In this document: positions 42,307 to 54,279 of the stretch, in pieces
How positions within the stretch are numbered: the first letter of the stretch is position 1
Layout of the letters: every line of letters starts with the position of its first letter
Assembly (NCBI GenBank): GCA_014529385.2
Contig: CM043966.1
Coordinates: 37,238,739 to 37,302,738, forward strand
Reading direction: 5' to 3'
Length of the DNA: 64,000 bases
Source: Adiantum capillus-veneris
Taxonomy: Eukaryota > Streptophyta > Polypodiopsida > Polypodiales > Pteridaceae
Notes under the pieces: generated by a model
What the model saw: only the letters and a program-made list of their open reading frames with translations
Told to the model about the DNA's origin: nothing
Databases searched by the model: none
Program-made: the position numbers and the translations under genes

Positions 42307-44520
42307 ATTGCTTGGATAATGGAGACACCGATTGGAACCAGACATGAGAGGTAGGCTCATTACCATGTGCTCTTCTTGTTCAACGCTAACTTCAATGCGA
42401 AAAACTTACGAAAGTGGAAATGTGGCATTGGTGCGTAGAGACCAAATGAGATTGTAACTCAACAACCACTAACCCAATAGTTACAAGACTTGATAGGGAT
42501 TAGTCCTAGATTAGATGAGCATGTCTATGCCCTCTAATGCCAGCTTAGGTCATCAAGAAAAACCCTAACTTCTCGGGCCCTGTAGAAGCCAGTCGAGGAC
42601 AAAGTTAGCAAAATGGCACAAAGTTGTAGGGGTAGGTGCTTCTCAAGGTTGTCTACAAGCCTGTGTAACTTCCTCCATGATCAATCATCCAAAAGTGGGT
42701 CAAAACATCTAGCTAGGCTTTGGACACGCAAAGCGTCATTTGGCTCTCACGACCAAACGGTGCATCCATTTGCCACCAAACTTCACGAGTATCATCGACA
42801 TACTATCGACAACCAAAATATACGGTTAAACATCAGGGAAAGTTTCCACCGACCATCACCTAACTAAAACACACATTTTGAGCAACAATTAAAAAACGCC
42901 ATCCGTGCGCTACACTGAAGCCATGGAAAGGTGTCCCACAACATCTACAAGCTTGGGTGATCAAGCTCGAGAGAAATCATTGTAGAAAGTCATCTTCAAA
43001 TGTGAAAATCCATTTCAGAGTTCGAAGTGCCAAACAAGGAGTTTCTAGGCTAAACTAGTGAATTTTAAAGTTGAACCAGAGCTAAAAGGGCTTAGGGCAC
43101 TAGCACTGATCTTTCCAATGCTTCAAAACCAAAATTTGCATTCTAGACATCATACGCATATGACGTGTGGCTAGCATTTTTACACATGCAAATGGTAATT
43201 TTACCACACCAGTCTCTTCTTGATGTTCATTACAACTCATATACCAAGTTTCATGCAAATTAGACCACATGAAGTCAACATTTAGCCAAAAACAATTGAG
43301 TTAGAGTCCTTGGAAAAAATATGGTCTTATTCATAGAAAGAGTACTCTAAACTCATATAAACTTGACATAGGGCATACAACTAGCATATACAACATACCC
43401 CTATGCTCATATATCAATTTTCCAAGAGAAGACATCATACATGTATGATGTCTAGACCTGTCATAAAGAGGTGCTGTCAGCATTTTGAGTATCCAAAATT
43501 CAGTATCATAGCATATATAGCCTCTACACCAAGTTTGGGCATAATTGGCCATGTTTTGGTCATTATCCACTTCATTTTACTAATCAAAGAGTCCAACACA
43601 CCTTCTATGGTAGGCACTTGAATCCTTATTCAAATCCATTTTCAAACACATCAGTATAATGCACACATCATGAGCAAGTTGTACACCAAGTTCAAGCCAA
43701 AAAAGCCAACCTAGACATCATACGCGTATGATGTCTAGACCCTTAAATTTGACATCATACGGTCTAGACATCTACATGTATGATGTCTAGACCCCTGAAT
43801 TTGACATGCTACAGTGTTTTTGAGATCTCCAGTACATTTATCACATCTTTGTTAGATTGTCAAATCATTTCTCATCATATTTGGACATTATTTGACCCAT
43901 TTTTATCCATATTGCAAAAAACAAGGTGTCCAACCCCATTCATGGCTTTTGATATCCAAATACAAGCTCAATTTCAAATCTGATGCTATAGGCACCACGC
44001 ACATGCTATGGACATCCTACCCTATGAGTTTCCAATTGTTTGTAGACAAAAGACATCATACACGTATGATGTCCAAAAGTGTCAAATGGTCAACCTGAAG
44101 AGGTTTTTGCTTATCCAATGTTCTCATCTTATGACCATGAGTCCATACACCAAGTTTCAAGCCATTTGAACCTCATCTACCCCAATTACAACCAATCTAC
44201 CATTTCAGAAAAGGAAAGGATCTTATAAGACAAAATCTTTCTCATTACTTGTTCAAAACACATTCCAGGCATCTATGTGTAATGTACATTCTATGGGCTA
44301 TGCATGTGCAAAATCTTACTTCATTCAGAGCACATAGACATCATAGGCATATGATGTCTCACAACATAAAATGAGCACCCACATGCACTTTTTTCAACTT
44401 GCATAGCATCCTTAGGCCCTAATTAGCTTGTGATTCAATTTTGAAATCATTTGGATAGCTAAAAGCTGGTAATTGCTAGATTAGTAAAAGAGGCTAACTT
44501 TTGGACTTGGAGTGCACGCA
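42305..44520. repeat. Non-coding segment with a cluster of 22-bp palindromes
   Basis: A palindrome made of GACATCATAC, a short centre and GTATGATGTC occurs at 43431-43452, 43714-43735 and 44052-44073. Variant copies lie at 43146-43166, 43751-43787 (expanded) and 44337-44358. A phrase like ACACCAAGTTTCAAGC also recurs (43,249, 43,520, 43,682, 44,149). No gene is seen in 42,305-43,140. Confidence 0.8.
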
Positions 44521-44636
44521 GGATCAATGGAATCCAGGAAGTCACTAGTAAAGAAGAAAATGTTTGCCTTGTAAGATATCATAGCAACAACTGAGCCCTT
44601 TACCATTCCACATGAGACATTGAAGCCCACTGAAGC

Positions 44637-45085
44637 ATGGATGGACGAGACACCCTAGAAAAAGAAGGCATAAAGCTATACCAAGGAACTTTCAAAGATC
44701 CACAAGGCAACACTGTGGATGTGCCGATGGTTCCTAGAGAACTCAATGAATATGCAAGCAAAGAGGGCATCCTCAATCACTTAGAAAGAGTGGTTCTACA
44801 TGGATTTTTCACATCAGTGTCAGATGGTGTTGATTTCCAAATAATTTAAGAGTTGACCACCACAATCAAGAAAGACGGCACAATGGACCTCACAAAACTT
44901 GAGGGAGAAAGCAATGAGGTCACAATTACACCACAAATTAATGTTGATGCTTTGGGATTGCAAAATGAAGGCAGCTTTGTTCGAGAAAAAAGAGACACAA
45001 TGGAGGTATATTCTTAGAAGAAGACCAACTCCACTTTTGAAGACCTAGTAGATCCAAGAGCAATTAGAATCTGCAAGCTATAGGT
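44637..45085 (+). pseudogene. Degraded coding relic, unknown family
   Basis: One frame with protein-like composition (GTFKDPQGNTVDVPMVPREL, SKEGILNHLERVVLHGFF, GTMDLTKLEGESNEVTITP) runs through a TAA at about 44,847 and two TAGs further on. No family is recognised. The remainder, 45,086-46,420, shows no gene, only a short tandem duplication (ACATATAAGTGAGTGGGA, twice near 45,424-45,475). Confidence 0.35.
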
Positions 45086-46422
45086 AACAGTAGCATGTAT
45101 GGGTATTCATGCCACTAAAATTCTATGAAGGAGGCATTGCACTGGCCATGATAGAATCTTCAACTTGGAAAGGGAACTCAAACTAAATACAACATTTATC
45201 ATGATTGTAGACTATGGATATAATGGTGGCAAGTAACAAATTGAATCCATAATTGTTTTGGGAGAGAAAGAAATGTTACCTAGCTAAAATGTGAGAGAAG
45301 AAAGTTTGATGTGATCAAAAGCTAAGCACTTGAGTAGGTAATGGTGCTCATGCTCTCAAAATTTCAAGGGACATAATGTGCATACAAAAAGAGACTCTTC
45401 TGCACTCCTCAATGACCATTCTCACATATAAGTGAGTGGGAGCTAAACCACATATAAGTGAGTGGGATCTAAACCAAATGGCCATTATGGTATAGATTGT
45501 GCATAGAGAATAGGCTCAAGCATGTAAATGGTTGCGTACATTCTGCTCTCTCAAAGAGGAACGTGCTTTTGTAATTTGGAGGGAGAGAGGGAGGGGAGAT
45601 CAATGACATGCATGATTTTAGTTCACAGCCTCAATTTTGCACCATATCCTTCAATTTAGCAAAATGGTCAAAACTCCTACAAAAATAAACAAATGAATGA
45701 CCTTATTTTTCTTTCATTTCTCACGTTCTAAGCCAATTGGCACGTAGTTGTACATATAAAAAAATGTGCACCTTATCGTACTAACCTTATTATGCATTGC
45801 TATACTTAGGTGATGATGCTCACTATTACCATAATTATGCACAAAACAAAGAAAGATATGCAAGCAAGTGAGGCATTTGCACAACAACATAAATGGAATG
45901 GTCAATCACATTGATGATATTAAAAGAAAGCCAACTCATCTCTTTGAAACTTGAATTTGTCCTACTACATCTATAACTATGAGCCCTAATCTTTTCACAA
46001 CTCCACTCTTAAACCTGAAAAGTATTATGATTACACACTGCATGAATTATGGTCGTTCAACTTTCAAAACTTGTTGGCTTACCCAATTTGTACTTTTTGA
46101 CATGGAAGAACTTTTTCCAACCCTAGTTAGCCCAAGGGGAAAACACCCTTCCAACTATATTGTAGGTTATGATGTCCAGTACTACCATGTCTTTCTCATA
46201 AGAAAGATGCAAGGATAGAAGCAAGAAAAAGCGTGGAGTAGAGACATTGAATCCAATTTTTTTCCTGTTGTTGTTGAAACTAAATTTAGAACCAACTCCA
46301 TTCTCAAACAAATTTTTGTGATTACATTGACTTCTCTTACCTTTCATCTTTTCATACCATGCTAGCTTATATGATCTATATAATCAAGCTAGATAGAATT
46401 ACTATGCCAAGATACATCAAAA

Positions 46423-46425
<3 letters not shown>

Positions 46426-46505
<80 letters not shown>

Positions 46506-46533
46506 CCCCCCCCCCCCCCCCCCCCACCCCACC
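46426..46533. repeat. (CT)n tract followed by poly-C
   Basis: CT repeat from about 46,426 to 46,502, then a nearly pure C run to about 46,525 and CCCCACCCC. Confidence 0.95.
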
Positions 46534-46868
46534 CCCAATAGAAGAGAGCACTGTTAGGTTTCTTGAACAAGGGCTAGCAGCTCACAAAAAATAATGTTTA
46601 TGAGATAAACTCCCAAGCATGGTATCAAATATTTGTTTGTATTCTCTTACATATATTCAAGTTTGTTAGAGTCTATCAAGTGGTTGTGTCATGCATCAAT
46701 TCTAGCAATGCAATAGACTATACATGTAGGAAGAGAGTATTGATAGTGTGGATTTGAAGGGATTCAGAAGACATGGAGGATTATGTTCTATAAGAACAAT
46801 CTAAACCTAGGAGAGAAGAACCAATATCTTCTAATATGCACACAAATTGTTCACTTTTGCTACTGCAA

Positions 46869-47172
46869 ACAAGTTTGGAAGACTAGGAATCGGGGCATAT
46901 TCAAAAATGACCTCTCAATTACTCGTTTCAACAAGTTATCCAAGAAAGCAAGGAAGTGATAATATCAATTGGAAAAAAGAGGAGCTCTAGTGAGTATAAT
47001 CAAGAATTACAAACCATCACTCTCACTTGCACCTCAAAAGGTAGCGCATGGTCAAGTTGCAACCCAACCCTACCCGCTTCTACACCCAAATTACCTGATA
47101 CTACTAAGTTAGACAAATTTGGAAGACTAGGAATTGTTGGCGTCTTTGAAAACGGCCTCTCAACAGCTAGCT
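46869..47172. repeat. Diverged direct duplication, about 55-60 bp
   Basis: AAGTTTGGAAGACTAGGAAT...CCTCTCAA at 46,869-46,920 recurs as AAATTTGGAAGACTAGGAAT...CCTCTCAA at about 47,116-47,164. A 149-codon open frame covering the second copy (46,956-47,405) has no recognisable domain and is not called a gene. The region 47,405-48,190 shows only a short open minus-strand stretch (47,855-47,655) without identity. Confidence 0.5.
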
Positions 47173-48189
47173 TCATAGGTATTGTTCAAGAAAGGGGGGC
47201 GTGTTCATCTCCACTAGAAAGTGCAAGAGCTCTAAAGTATGGAATCAAGCTTTCAAATCCGTCTCAATTTCACTGCCCTCTGACCCTCCAATGTGATTAT
47301 TTTAGTAACTCTCCTATTTTTGTAATCAATAGCTCCTCTTTGGGAAGGTTGTCCCTCAAGGCAAAATTTGTGCTTGAGGATCCTTATACAATTTTTGCAG
47401 GTTAATATAACAACTCCACTCACAGTTGTGAGTATGGCCAAAAGAAAGGATTTGAAGGGCCCCTATTCTTCCAATAGATGAGAATTGGAAAATAGTATCC
47501 TTCTCTATGGAGGAGCACAATTTCATTTGGTCCTTCTAATAAAGGAATATCACAAAACTACAAGTCAATTTTTGTAATGAAGCAACATCTTTGGTGAAGA
47601 ATATATGAAGGTTAGCCTCCGGACTGAAGTGTAATGTTGAGAACTCAACTTTGATCACTCTCTCAAACTTGACGAGTTGTTCGACCCAACCAAATGGTCC
47701 GAAGAGATATTCTTAAAAGAAAGGTTTTCTGCTACCTTGGGGCCCCATATTAGCTGCTGAACTAGCATAACAAGATTTGGACAAAGAGCATCAAAGCCAA
47801 TTGAATGTATTAAATCCCTTTGTATCACTAAAAATCCCACAAAGTCCAAAGCCATTCTAATATTATTTATTGCTAAGGAGTCTTTTGTAATAAAAAACCT
47901 AAGTTTTTCGATAATGTAAGTAAGCGTTTGCTATAGAAGCTCAATATGAGTCTATTGTTTTTTGATTCTTTGTGTGTCTCTCGTATGGTATTGCATTGCT
48001 ATTCCGAGCATATCAACGCGTTTGCAGGTGAAATCTCTTCCATTTAATGTAAGTTTCTCACAATGAAAGTGAGATTGTAGTCATGTTGTCTACAAAATGA
48101 CTTTGCTCTCTATGCACCATACACGCACCAAAATTGGTTTTTGACCTTATGAATAGGTAGAGCACGTCTAGAGGAAGTAAAATTGACTA

Positions 48190-49375
48190 ACCAAAAATAG
48201 GCTATTTATCTTAGGCACGATTTTTTCCGAGTGATTCCTTCTCCTTTTGGAAATCTTATGTCGATTTAATGTGGAAAGGACTTCCTAGCTTTTGAAGCAC
48301 CTCCTCATTGACTTCTCGTCTTGTTTTCTGAATAGAAAAAGGGTTTGGAAGAAGCGTGTGCTTGATGTGGAACTTTTTGACCTATCTTTGCATAGACCTG
48401 AGTAAGAGGAGTTAAGAATCAAAACTTTTTTCTAGTGGAACATCACTACAAATGATGCAAAACCCTTTTCTAGTGGAATAGCACTGCAAATGATGCTATA
48501 TACTTGAAAATGGCATCATATCCCTTATTGGATATACCAGCTTCATCAAAAATTGATTGAATATCCCATGTAGGGAGTTGGTTCTCCTTTAAAGGTCTGC
48601 CAAGCTATTTAGCAACAATCTTACCATAGTGCTTAGCATCCAAGAGGCGAGCTACATTTTTGCGATTCAATATGAGTTTGTAATGGGCCAAGGAGGTGGT
48701 TGTGCTATGCTCCAGTTACTTGTCAGGGTGAAGCGAAGATCTGTGCAAGAATGTTAGCAGCAAGAGATGTGAGAGGTTATGAATATAAACCTAAGAAGGA
48801 TAGATGCACTCACTTGATAGCTTGCACTCTTTTCTTAATTCCTCCCGAGCCAACTTTCAAGTCCTCAATATCTTTTAGTTTTCTTTATCTTTGGCAAAGA
48901 CCTAGTGCTATTTTTTTTCTCTGAGTTGTTGTTTAAGCTCCTTGATGGTCTCCTTGCTACCTTCAACTTGTTGAGCACATTGCACAACTTTCTCGTGTAA
49001 GCAGACATTCTCCCTGTATACAATATCTCTCTCTTGTTGCAGAACATCATTTCTTGTAGCCAACTGCTTAGTGTAGCCATACAAGCCATGGTGGCCATCT
49101 CTGACATAGTTCACTAAGGATGTAATATCCTTAAAAGGTGGAGTGGAGTTTGTGATGGGATGCTTTGGATAAATTCTACCGTCCAACCAAAGGCCACATT
49201 TTTCATGTCCTGCGATCTTAAGTTCTCCTGTGAAGCTTCAGAAAGCGTCTGCTATTTGTTTTTCTTGCAGAAGGGTTCATACTCTTGTGAGATCTCTATG
49301 TGCATGTGATATACATCTCTCCTATTCCTCGTAGAAGTTCTTTGTGGAGAAGCTACAAGTGTCGACTGAGACATG
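48190..49375 (-). pseudogene. Third gene A copy (N-terminal half of transposase-like protein)
   Basis: ATG near 49,372 (MSQSTLVASPQRTSTRNRRD). After a stop and a shift it reads LDGRIYPKHPITNSTPPFKD, matching WVDGHLYPYDP of element 2. A coiled coil follows (VLQQERDIVYRENVCLHEKV, SKETIKELKQQLREKK), as in element 2. At about 48,480-48,690 it reads KHYGKIVAK, then DIQSIFDEAGISNKGYDAIF, matching DVQQACDEAEISTKAYQAIF. Near 48,280-48,340, REVNEEVLQKLGSPFHIKST matches VTNEDVFSRIGTYLHIEDT. Three to four collinear blocks make the homology convincing. The DDE half was not found downstream. A 49-bp partial duplication (CTTTTCTAGTGGAA...ATGATG) lies at about 48,425-48,500. Confidence 0.6.
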
Positions 49376-49878
49376 ACTAATCAAAACTGTGTGCAGAAGG
49401 AGGTGGGTGCAATTGAAGAATGGCAATTTGAATATCTCGCACGTGAGAAAGAACGCAGGAGGGAATGGGGGAAGAAGGAGGCAAGGAAACAAAGATTAGT
49501 TTTAAAAAAATGCACAAGATTGAGATATTTGACGTTGAATTCAGTAGCTGCCATGCACAATGAAGTGTTATCATGACTGGAATACTTTTTGGGTTTTTTA
49601 ATAAACGTACTTTGCATGAATAAGATATCCAAATTTTAGAAAATAGGTATGAAAAAGGGTTAAAATGAATTTTCTATTCTCTCTCTACGTTGACATGGCA
49701 TTTTTTACAAGGCCCAAAAACTTTTCCTAATGAATCACATACGACTTTAAGTGTTGGCGTGCAAGGAATTACAACTTTGTGAAGAACAAGAGAGCAAATA
49801 GCAAAAGCATTGCATTTGAAACTGAAGACAACCTTCCAGGTTTGAAGTAGCAGTTCAATTAAGTTGTGCATTATATTT

Positions 49879-50718
49879 ATGAACCTAAGATTTGGTAGAG
49901 TTTCGGGAAACTCCATTGACTTAGGAGAGAATAGGATTATAACGTCCACAAAAGAGAGTGTAAATCACGGGAGACCATTAGAAACTATAGCGGAAGAAGT
50001 GCCAGACACTTACTCTGATTCAAGCTTATATATGTCTTCTTTTTCAACTCAATTTGGAACGATGCCCTCTCTCAAGTTCAAGCACATCTTGACTTTCTTC
50101 AAGACTTACAGATATGAAGCCCAAATTTATTTGGACCCAAATGAGGAATTTGCAATGAGGATAGACGACCATACCATTGATTGTGAAGAGGAGGTTAGGG
50201 AAAAAAAACAATATGACCTGTATGTAGATAAAAATGGAGTACAATATCACAAGATACAAGACCCTGATTCAGTAGATAAATGGGGATTAGAGGTTGATAC
50301 TCTAATACCAGATAAGGATGTAAAGGAGGGACCTCCAATGTTAGAATTAGAAGGGTATGAGTTAATAAATGCTAAATTATTGAAACACACCCCCACTGAT
50401 AACCCAAGTCTTGGAGTCTATTGCTGGGAAGAAAAAAATATTAGGTATTTGGTATGGACTACCCATGCCATATCAGGACAATTGACGCCTTTGAAAATTG
50501 TGTACATTTTCAAAATCGAAGAAGAGGGACTAGGAGAACTTCCTGCTCATCTCTTTAGGGATTGTTACAACAATAATTTTTTCATGATGACTTCGAAGGA
50601 GATTGAAAAAACCAAGTACCAGGGATACTCAATCCATGAAGTAATCATTGGAATCTTACAGAAAACTCATCGGGATATGGATCCAAATGCTACAACTTAT
50701 GATAGCATGGCCAATTAA
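49879..50718 (+). CDS. Gypsy-4 N-terminal ORF (Gag-associated, unknown domain)
   Basis: ATG 49879 gives MNLRFGRVSGNSIDLG, the same start as gypsy-3 Gag. About 279 residues, mostly acidic, with FKTYRYEAQIYLDPNEEFAM, DPDSVDKWGLEVDTLIPDKD, YCWEEKNIRYLVWTTHAISG and KTKYQGYSIHEVIIGILQKT. No domain is recognised. It ends in TAA at 50,716-50,718 and is followed by Gag in other frames. Confidence 0.6.
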   Translation: MNLRFGRVSGNSIDLGENRIITSTKESVNHGRPLETIAEEVPDTYSDSSLYMSSFSTQFGTMPSLKFKHILTFFKTYRYEAQIYLDPNEEFAMRIDDHTIDCEEEVREKKQYDLYVDKNGVQYHKIQDPDSVDKWGLEVDTLIPDKDVKEGPPMLELEGYELINAKLLKHTPTDNPSLGVYCWEEKNIRYLVWTTHAISGQLTPLKIVYIFKIEEEGLGELPAHLFRDCYNNNFFMMTSKEIEKTKYQGYSIHEVIIGILQKTHRDMDPNATTYDSMAN

Positions 50719-50939
50719 CGAGGAAGAGCAAGAAGGAGTTTCCACCTCAATGATGCCAACAGAGAAAGAAAGGAAAAAAAAACCTATAATAGGGGAGGAA
50801 AGGGTGACATGAGGATGAGAAGAGGTCCACATGAGTCACACTTACCAAACAGTTGGTTTGTTAAATTAATGGAAGAAACACCGGCTAGAATGGCGAGAGT
50901 GGGTATTGAACATAATCGTAGAGTCAAACCAGTAGATTA

Positions 50940-52540
50940 TCAAAAGTAGGTTAGAAAATATAGCGAGACTGGGGACCATATGACCATCCGGAAAAATTCA
51001 AAGAGGATTTGAGAGATGAGCACATAAACAATTTCCATACACAATTTGAGGAATTTGGGATGACCTTGGAGGGCAAATCCTTGACTTGGTTCCATACCAT
51101 ACCTCCTGGATCAATAACCGACTTGCCAACTTTGGCCATGAGATTTGTCGCTATTGTGGGCATAAAGCATAGTACTGTGGCACAAACCTATAGTTTTAAA
51201 ACAAAAACAAGAAGAACATTGTTTCTATAGGGGCTATTAAACAAATATTTGCATGCTATTTTGTATAGTAAAAAACATATGACTTGGGAAGCATGCAATT
51301 TAGATGCGATTTACTTGAGTGATAATTGTGAGATCTTCAATGAGGAAAGCAAAGCTAAAGATACTGACTCAAGAAAACAAAACACATCCACTATGCCAAC
51401 ACAAGTAGGATCAACAGATATAGCTCCCACCAATGCAATAAACAACATGCTTAAATGCATGAATGATACGATGATCAACATGCAAAGAATGCCAATGCAA
51501 GCCTTAGTGTAGGGACAAAATCAGGGACAACCTATTGGACAACAAAGTCAATTAAAATGGTACGCTATTGAAGGGAAATGGACAAATTATGAGACAAATG
51601 AGTGCTATTACAAGCCAAAATATGATGGAAATATTCAGTATGTGCCAATGAGTCCACAAGGGCAACCCATGTATAGATACCCACCCAATATGACTCTCAT
51701 GTGAAGATACCTATCAAAATATGATGGAAATGTCTAGTATGTGCCAATGAGGCCATAGGGGCAGCCCACGTATAGATACCCGCCCAATATGGAACCCATG
51801 CAAAGATCACCAATGATAACCTCCACTTCCAAGGAATAGATCTATACTGATCAAGTACATGGTGTCTGAGGAAGAACAAACGGAAGGACAGGTGCTAGTA
51901 CCATTACTCCATATCTTGGGACTAGTTCAAAAACAATGGGGATAGAAGAAGAGTGGTATAACCAACCTACTACAGTCGCTATGGAGTTGATGTGCCAAGC
52001 ACCCATTGATACAACACCTGTTTATTTTAGTGCAAAACAGGGGGCAAGACCACCTATGGTCAAGCCAATGCCCAAAACAAAAAGTAGAAATTATCACAAG
52101 TGTGGAGCGGATGACCATTGGAAAAATGATTGTCCTGAACCGGATAAGAATGTGAGACCTTTAGAGGCATATTGTGGAGAGTGCAGATGCAAGGGTGGAC
52201 ACTTTCCTGAGAACCGCCCTAGGAATCCGGTGAACAAAGGGAAAACTACCTTAAACATAGTTCAAGTGGTGTCAAGTAGTTCATCAGAAGGGGAGCCAAT
52301 AATTATTATTCAAGTGGTGTTTAGAGCACAAACCAAGCAAAAGAAACAAAAAAACACTAATGGATTGGATAAATCCAGCAATTCCTTCAAAAACTCTAGG
52401 AAAGAAAGACGCAAAAGGTACAAACTCAAGAGACAAAAACAACAAAACGAGATTGAGGGGAAGATAGGAAGGAGACAAAAGAAAAAATACAAAAACCAAG
52501 GTCAATTAAGCTGGATAAAAACAAAGGGAAATAACCTCTG
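50940..52540 (+). pseudogene. Gypsy-4 Gag with two degenerate zinc knuckles
   Basis: Gag core: DEHINNFHTQFEEFGMTLEG, KSLTWFHTIPPGSITDLPTL, LHAILYSKKHMTWEACNLDA. Zinc knuckles near 52,100-52,210: YHKCGADDHWKNDC, where the first Cys is Tyr, and CGECRCKGGHFPEN, also altered. A strongly basic stretch follows (RKERRKRYKLKRQKQQNE). Stops and shifts are present throughout. Between 51,510 and 51,935 there is a repeated stretch (CAAAATATGATGGAAAT...TGTGCCAATGAG twice). No protease was found between here and RT. Confidence 0.65.
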
Positions 52541-52799
52541 ATAACAAAGATCGAGCGAAGAAAAATACAAAGTATTAAAAGGAACCTTGAAAGAAGTATG
52601 GACCACAAAAATGGAATCAAATAGTGACAACTTGGAAAACATCAGTGTTCCAACGCATTATAAGATACACTTTACAATATTGCAGGATCATTGTAGAGCA
52701 ACCCTTGTGACAATCAATAGAACCGAGGAAGTCCTTTGAAGGGCCAGAAAATGCCAAACAAGCTGACCATATAAAGCGTAGAGAAGAGCCAAAATCGGC

Positions 52800-54225
52800 A
52801 TACATAGCCAAGAATCTACCGAAAGAAGAAGAGGATACTCTCACAAGAATGTTAAAAGAATATAGGGATGTTTTTGCATGGTCTTATAAATATCTCAAAT
52901 GGGTGGATCCTTCCATATGCCAGCACACTGTCCCTATGAGAGATGGCGCTAAGCCAAGTAGATAGAGACCATACACCTATAGTGACAACTTTACCAAAAA
53001 AATCAAGGAAGAGATAGAGAAGCTCAAGGAGACTGAGTTTATCTATGAAATAGGACACATTGATTGGGTATCAGTGTGTCCTACTAGTGTATCATATTGA
53101 GTATCACCAATTCTAGTGGTGCCTAAAAAGAATGGAAAACTTAGAGTGTGTGTAAATCTTAAAAAGATAAACTCCGACATCATACGGGATAAGTATCCTC
53201 TTCCAATCACCGGTCATGTGCTAGAACGAGTAGCTAGCAAGGAAGCCTATAGTTTTTTGGATCACTTCTCTGGATACAACCAGTTAACTATCAATCCCAA
53301 GGACCAACATAAAATGGCCTTTGCCACGGAGTGGGGAATTTTTGCCCGTTGAGTAATGCCTTTTGGATTGACCAATGCACCGGCAACATTCTAGAGGATA
53401 ATGAGCCATGCCTTTAAGGAGTATCGACAAAATTTCTTGGAAGTATACATGGATGATCTTTGTGTGCACTCCACAAAATGAGAAAGTCATTTTCAACATT
53501 TACGATGTAATGCCGTCTATATAGGATTTGCTTAGATCCTGAAAAATGCATTTCTTTTGCTAGACAAGGCAAAATTCTTGGATATTGTGTCCAAAAATGG
53601 TATACCAACAAGCATCAAAGAAGTGCAGGAATTTATGCGACACTGTGGTTACTATCATAGATTTATCTACATGTATGTGGTAATTGCTCGGCCCACATAT
53701 AGCCTTATCACTCACTTTGAATGGACTGATGAATGTGAGGAATCCTTCCAAAATCTTAAGCAAGCCTTGAGCTCAACATCAATTCTCCAAATTGGAACAA
53801 ACATGTACATGTTGATGGTTCAAGTTATGCTACAACTGGGAGAAGGAACAATCGATTTTCCTATCTCCAATGCTAGTAGACAATTAAACAAGGTGGAAAA
53901 GGACTACATATCCACAAAAAGAGAAGGTCTTGGTATGGTGTATTCAGCCAAGAAATTCCGACACTACTTGTTATCTAACAAGTTCGTCTTTTTTGTAGAC
54001 CATCAATCCTTACTCTACTTGGTGAATAAGCCGTGTAATGCAGGTAGAATAGTAAGATGGTTTATCATCCTACTTAAAATTTACTTCACAATTGTGGTAA
54101 AAATGACGACTCACCAGCAGGAAGATCCCCTGTCAAGACTCACCACAGGGGAAGCACCTAAAGGGGTAGACGATGACTTACCCGATGCATATCTGTTCTT
54201 TGTAGAAATGATTCCAAGATGGTAA
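52800..54225 (+). pseudogene. Gypsy-4 reverse transcriptase and RNase H
   Basis: RT lead-in EDTLTRMLKEYRDVFAWSYK, then [64 protein letters not shown] and VYMDDLCVHS (YMDD). RNase H: HFEWTDECEESFQNLKQAL, ISNASRQLNKVEKDYISTKR, FVFFVDHQSLLYLVNKPCN. The shared phrase GEAPKGVDDDLPDAYLF matches gypsy-3 closely, so the two belong to one lineage. Several stops (for example TGA near 53,350) and frameshifts show an older copy. Confidence 0.85.
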
Positions 54226-54279
54226 GAATAACTTGTATCTTTAATGACTATAGCACAAGTGGATTCTCAAATACCAATT

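Noticed and set aside
46956-47405. 149-codon plus-strand open frame
   Set aside because: No domain, no homologous copy and no splice or promoter context. It overlaps a diverged duplication.
49373-49576. Plus-strand open frame with a charged helix
   Set aside because: It has no context of its own and lies just beyond the start of the gene A copy on the opposite strand.
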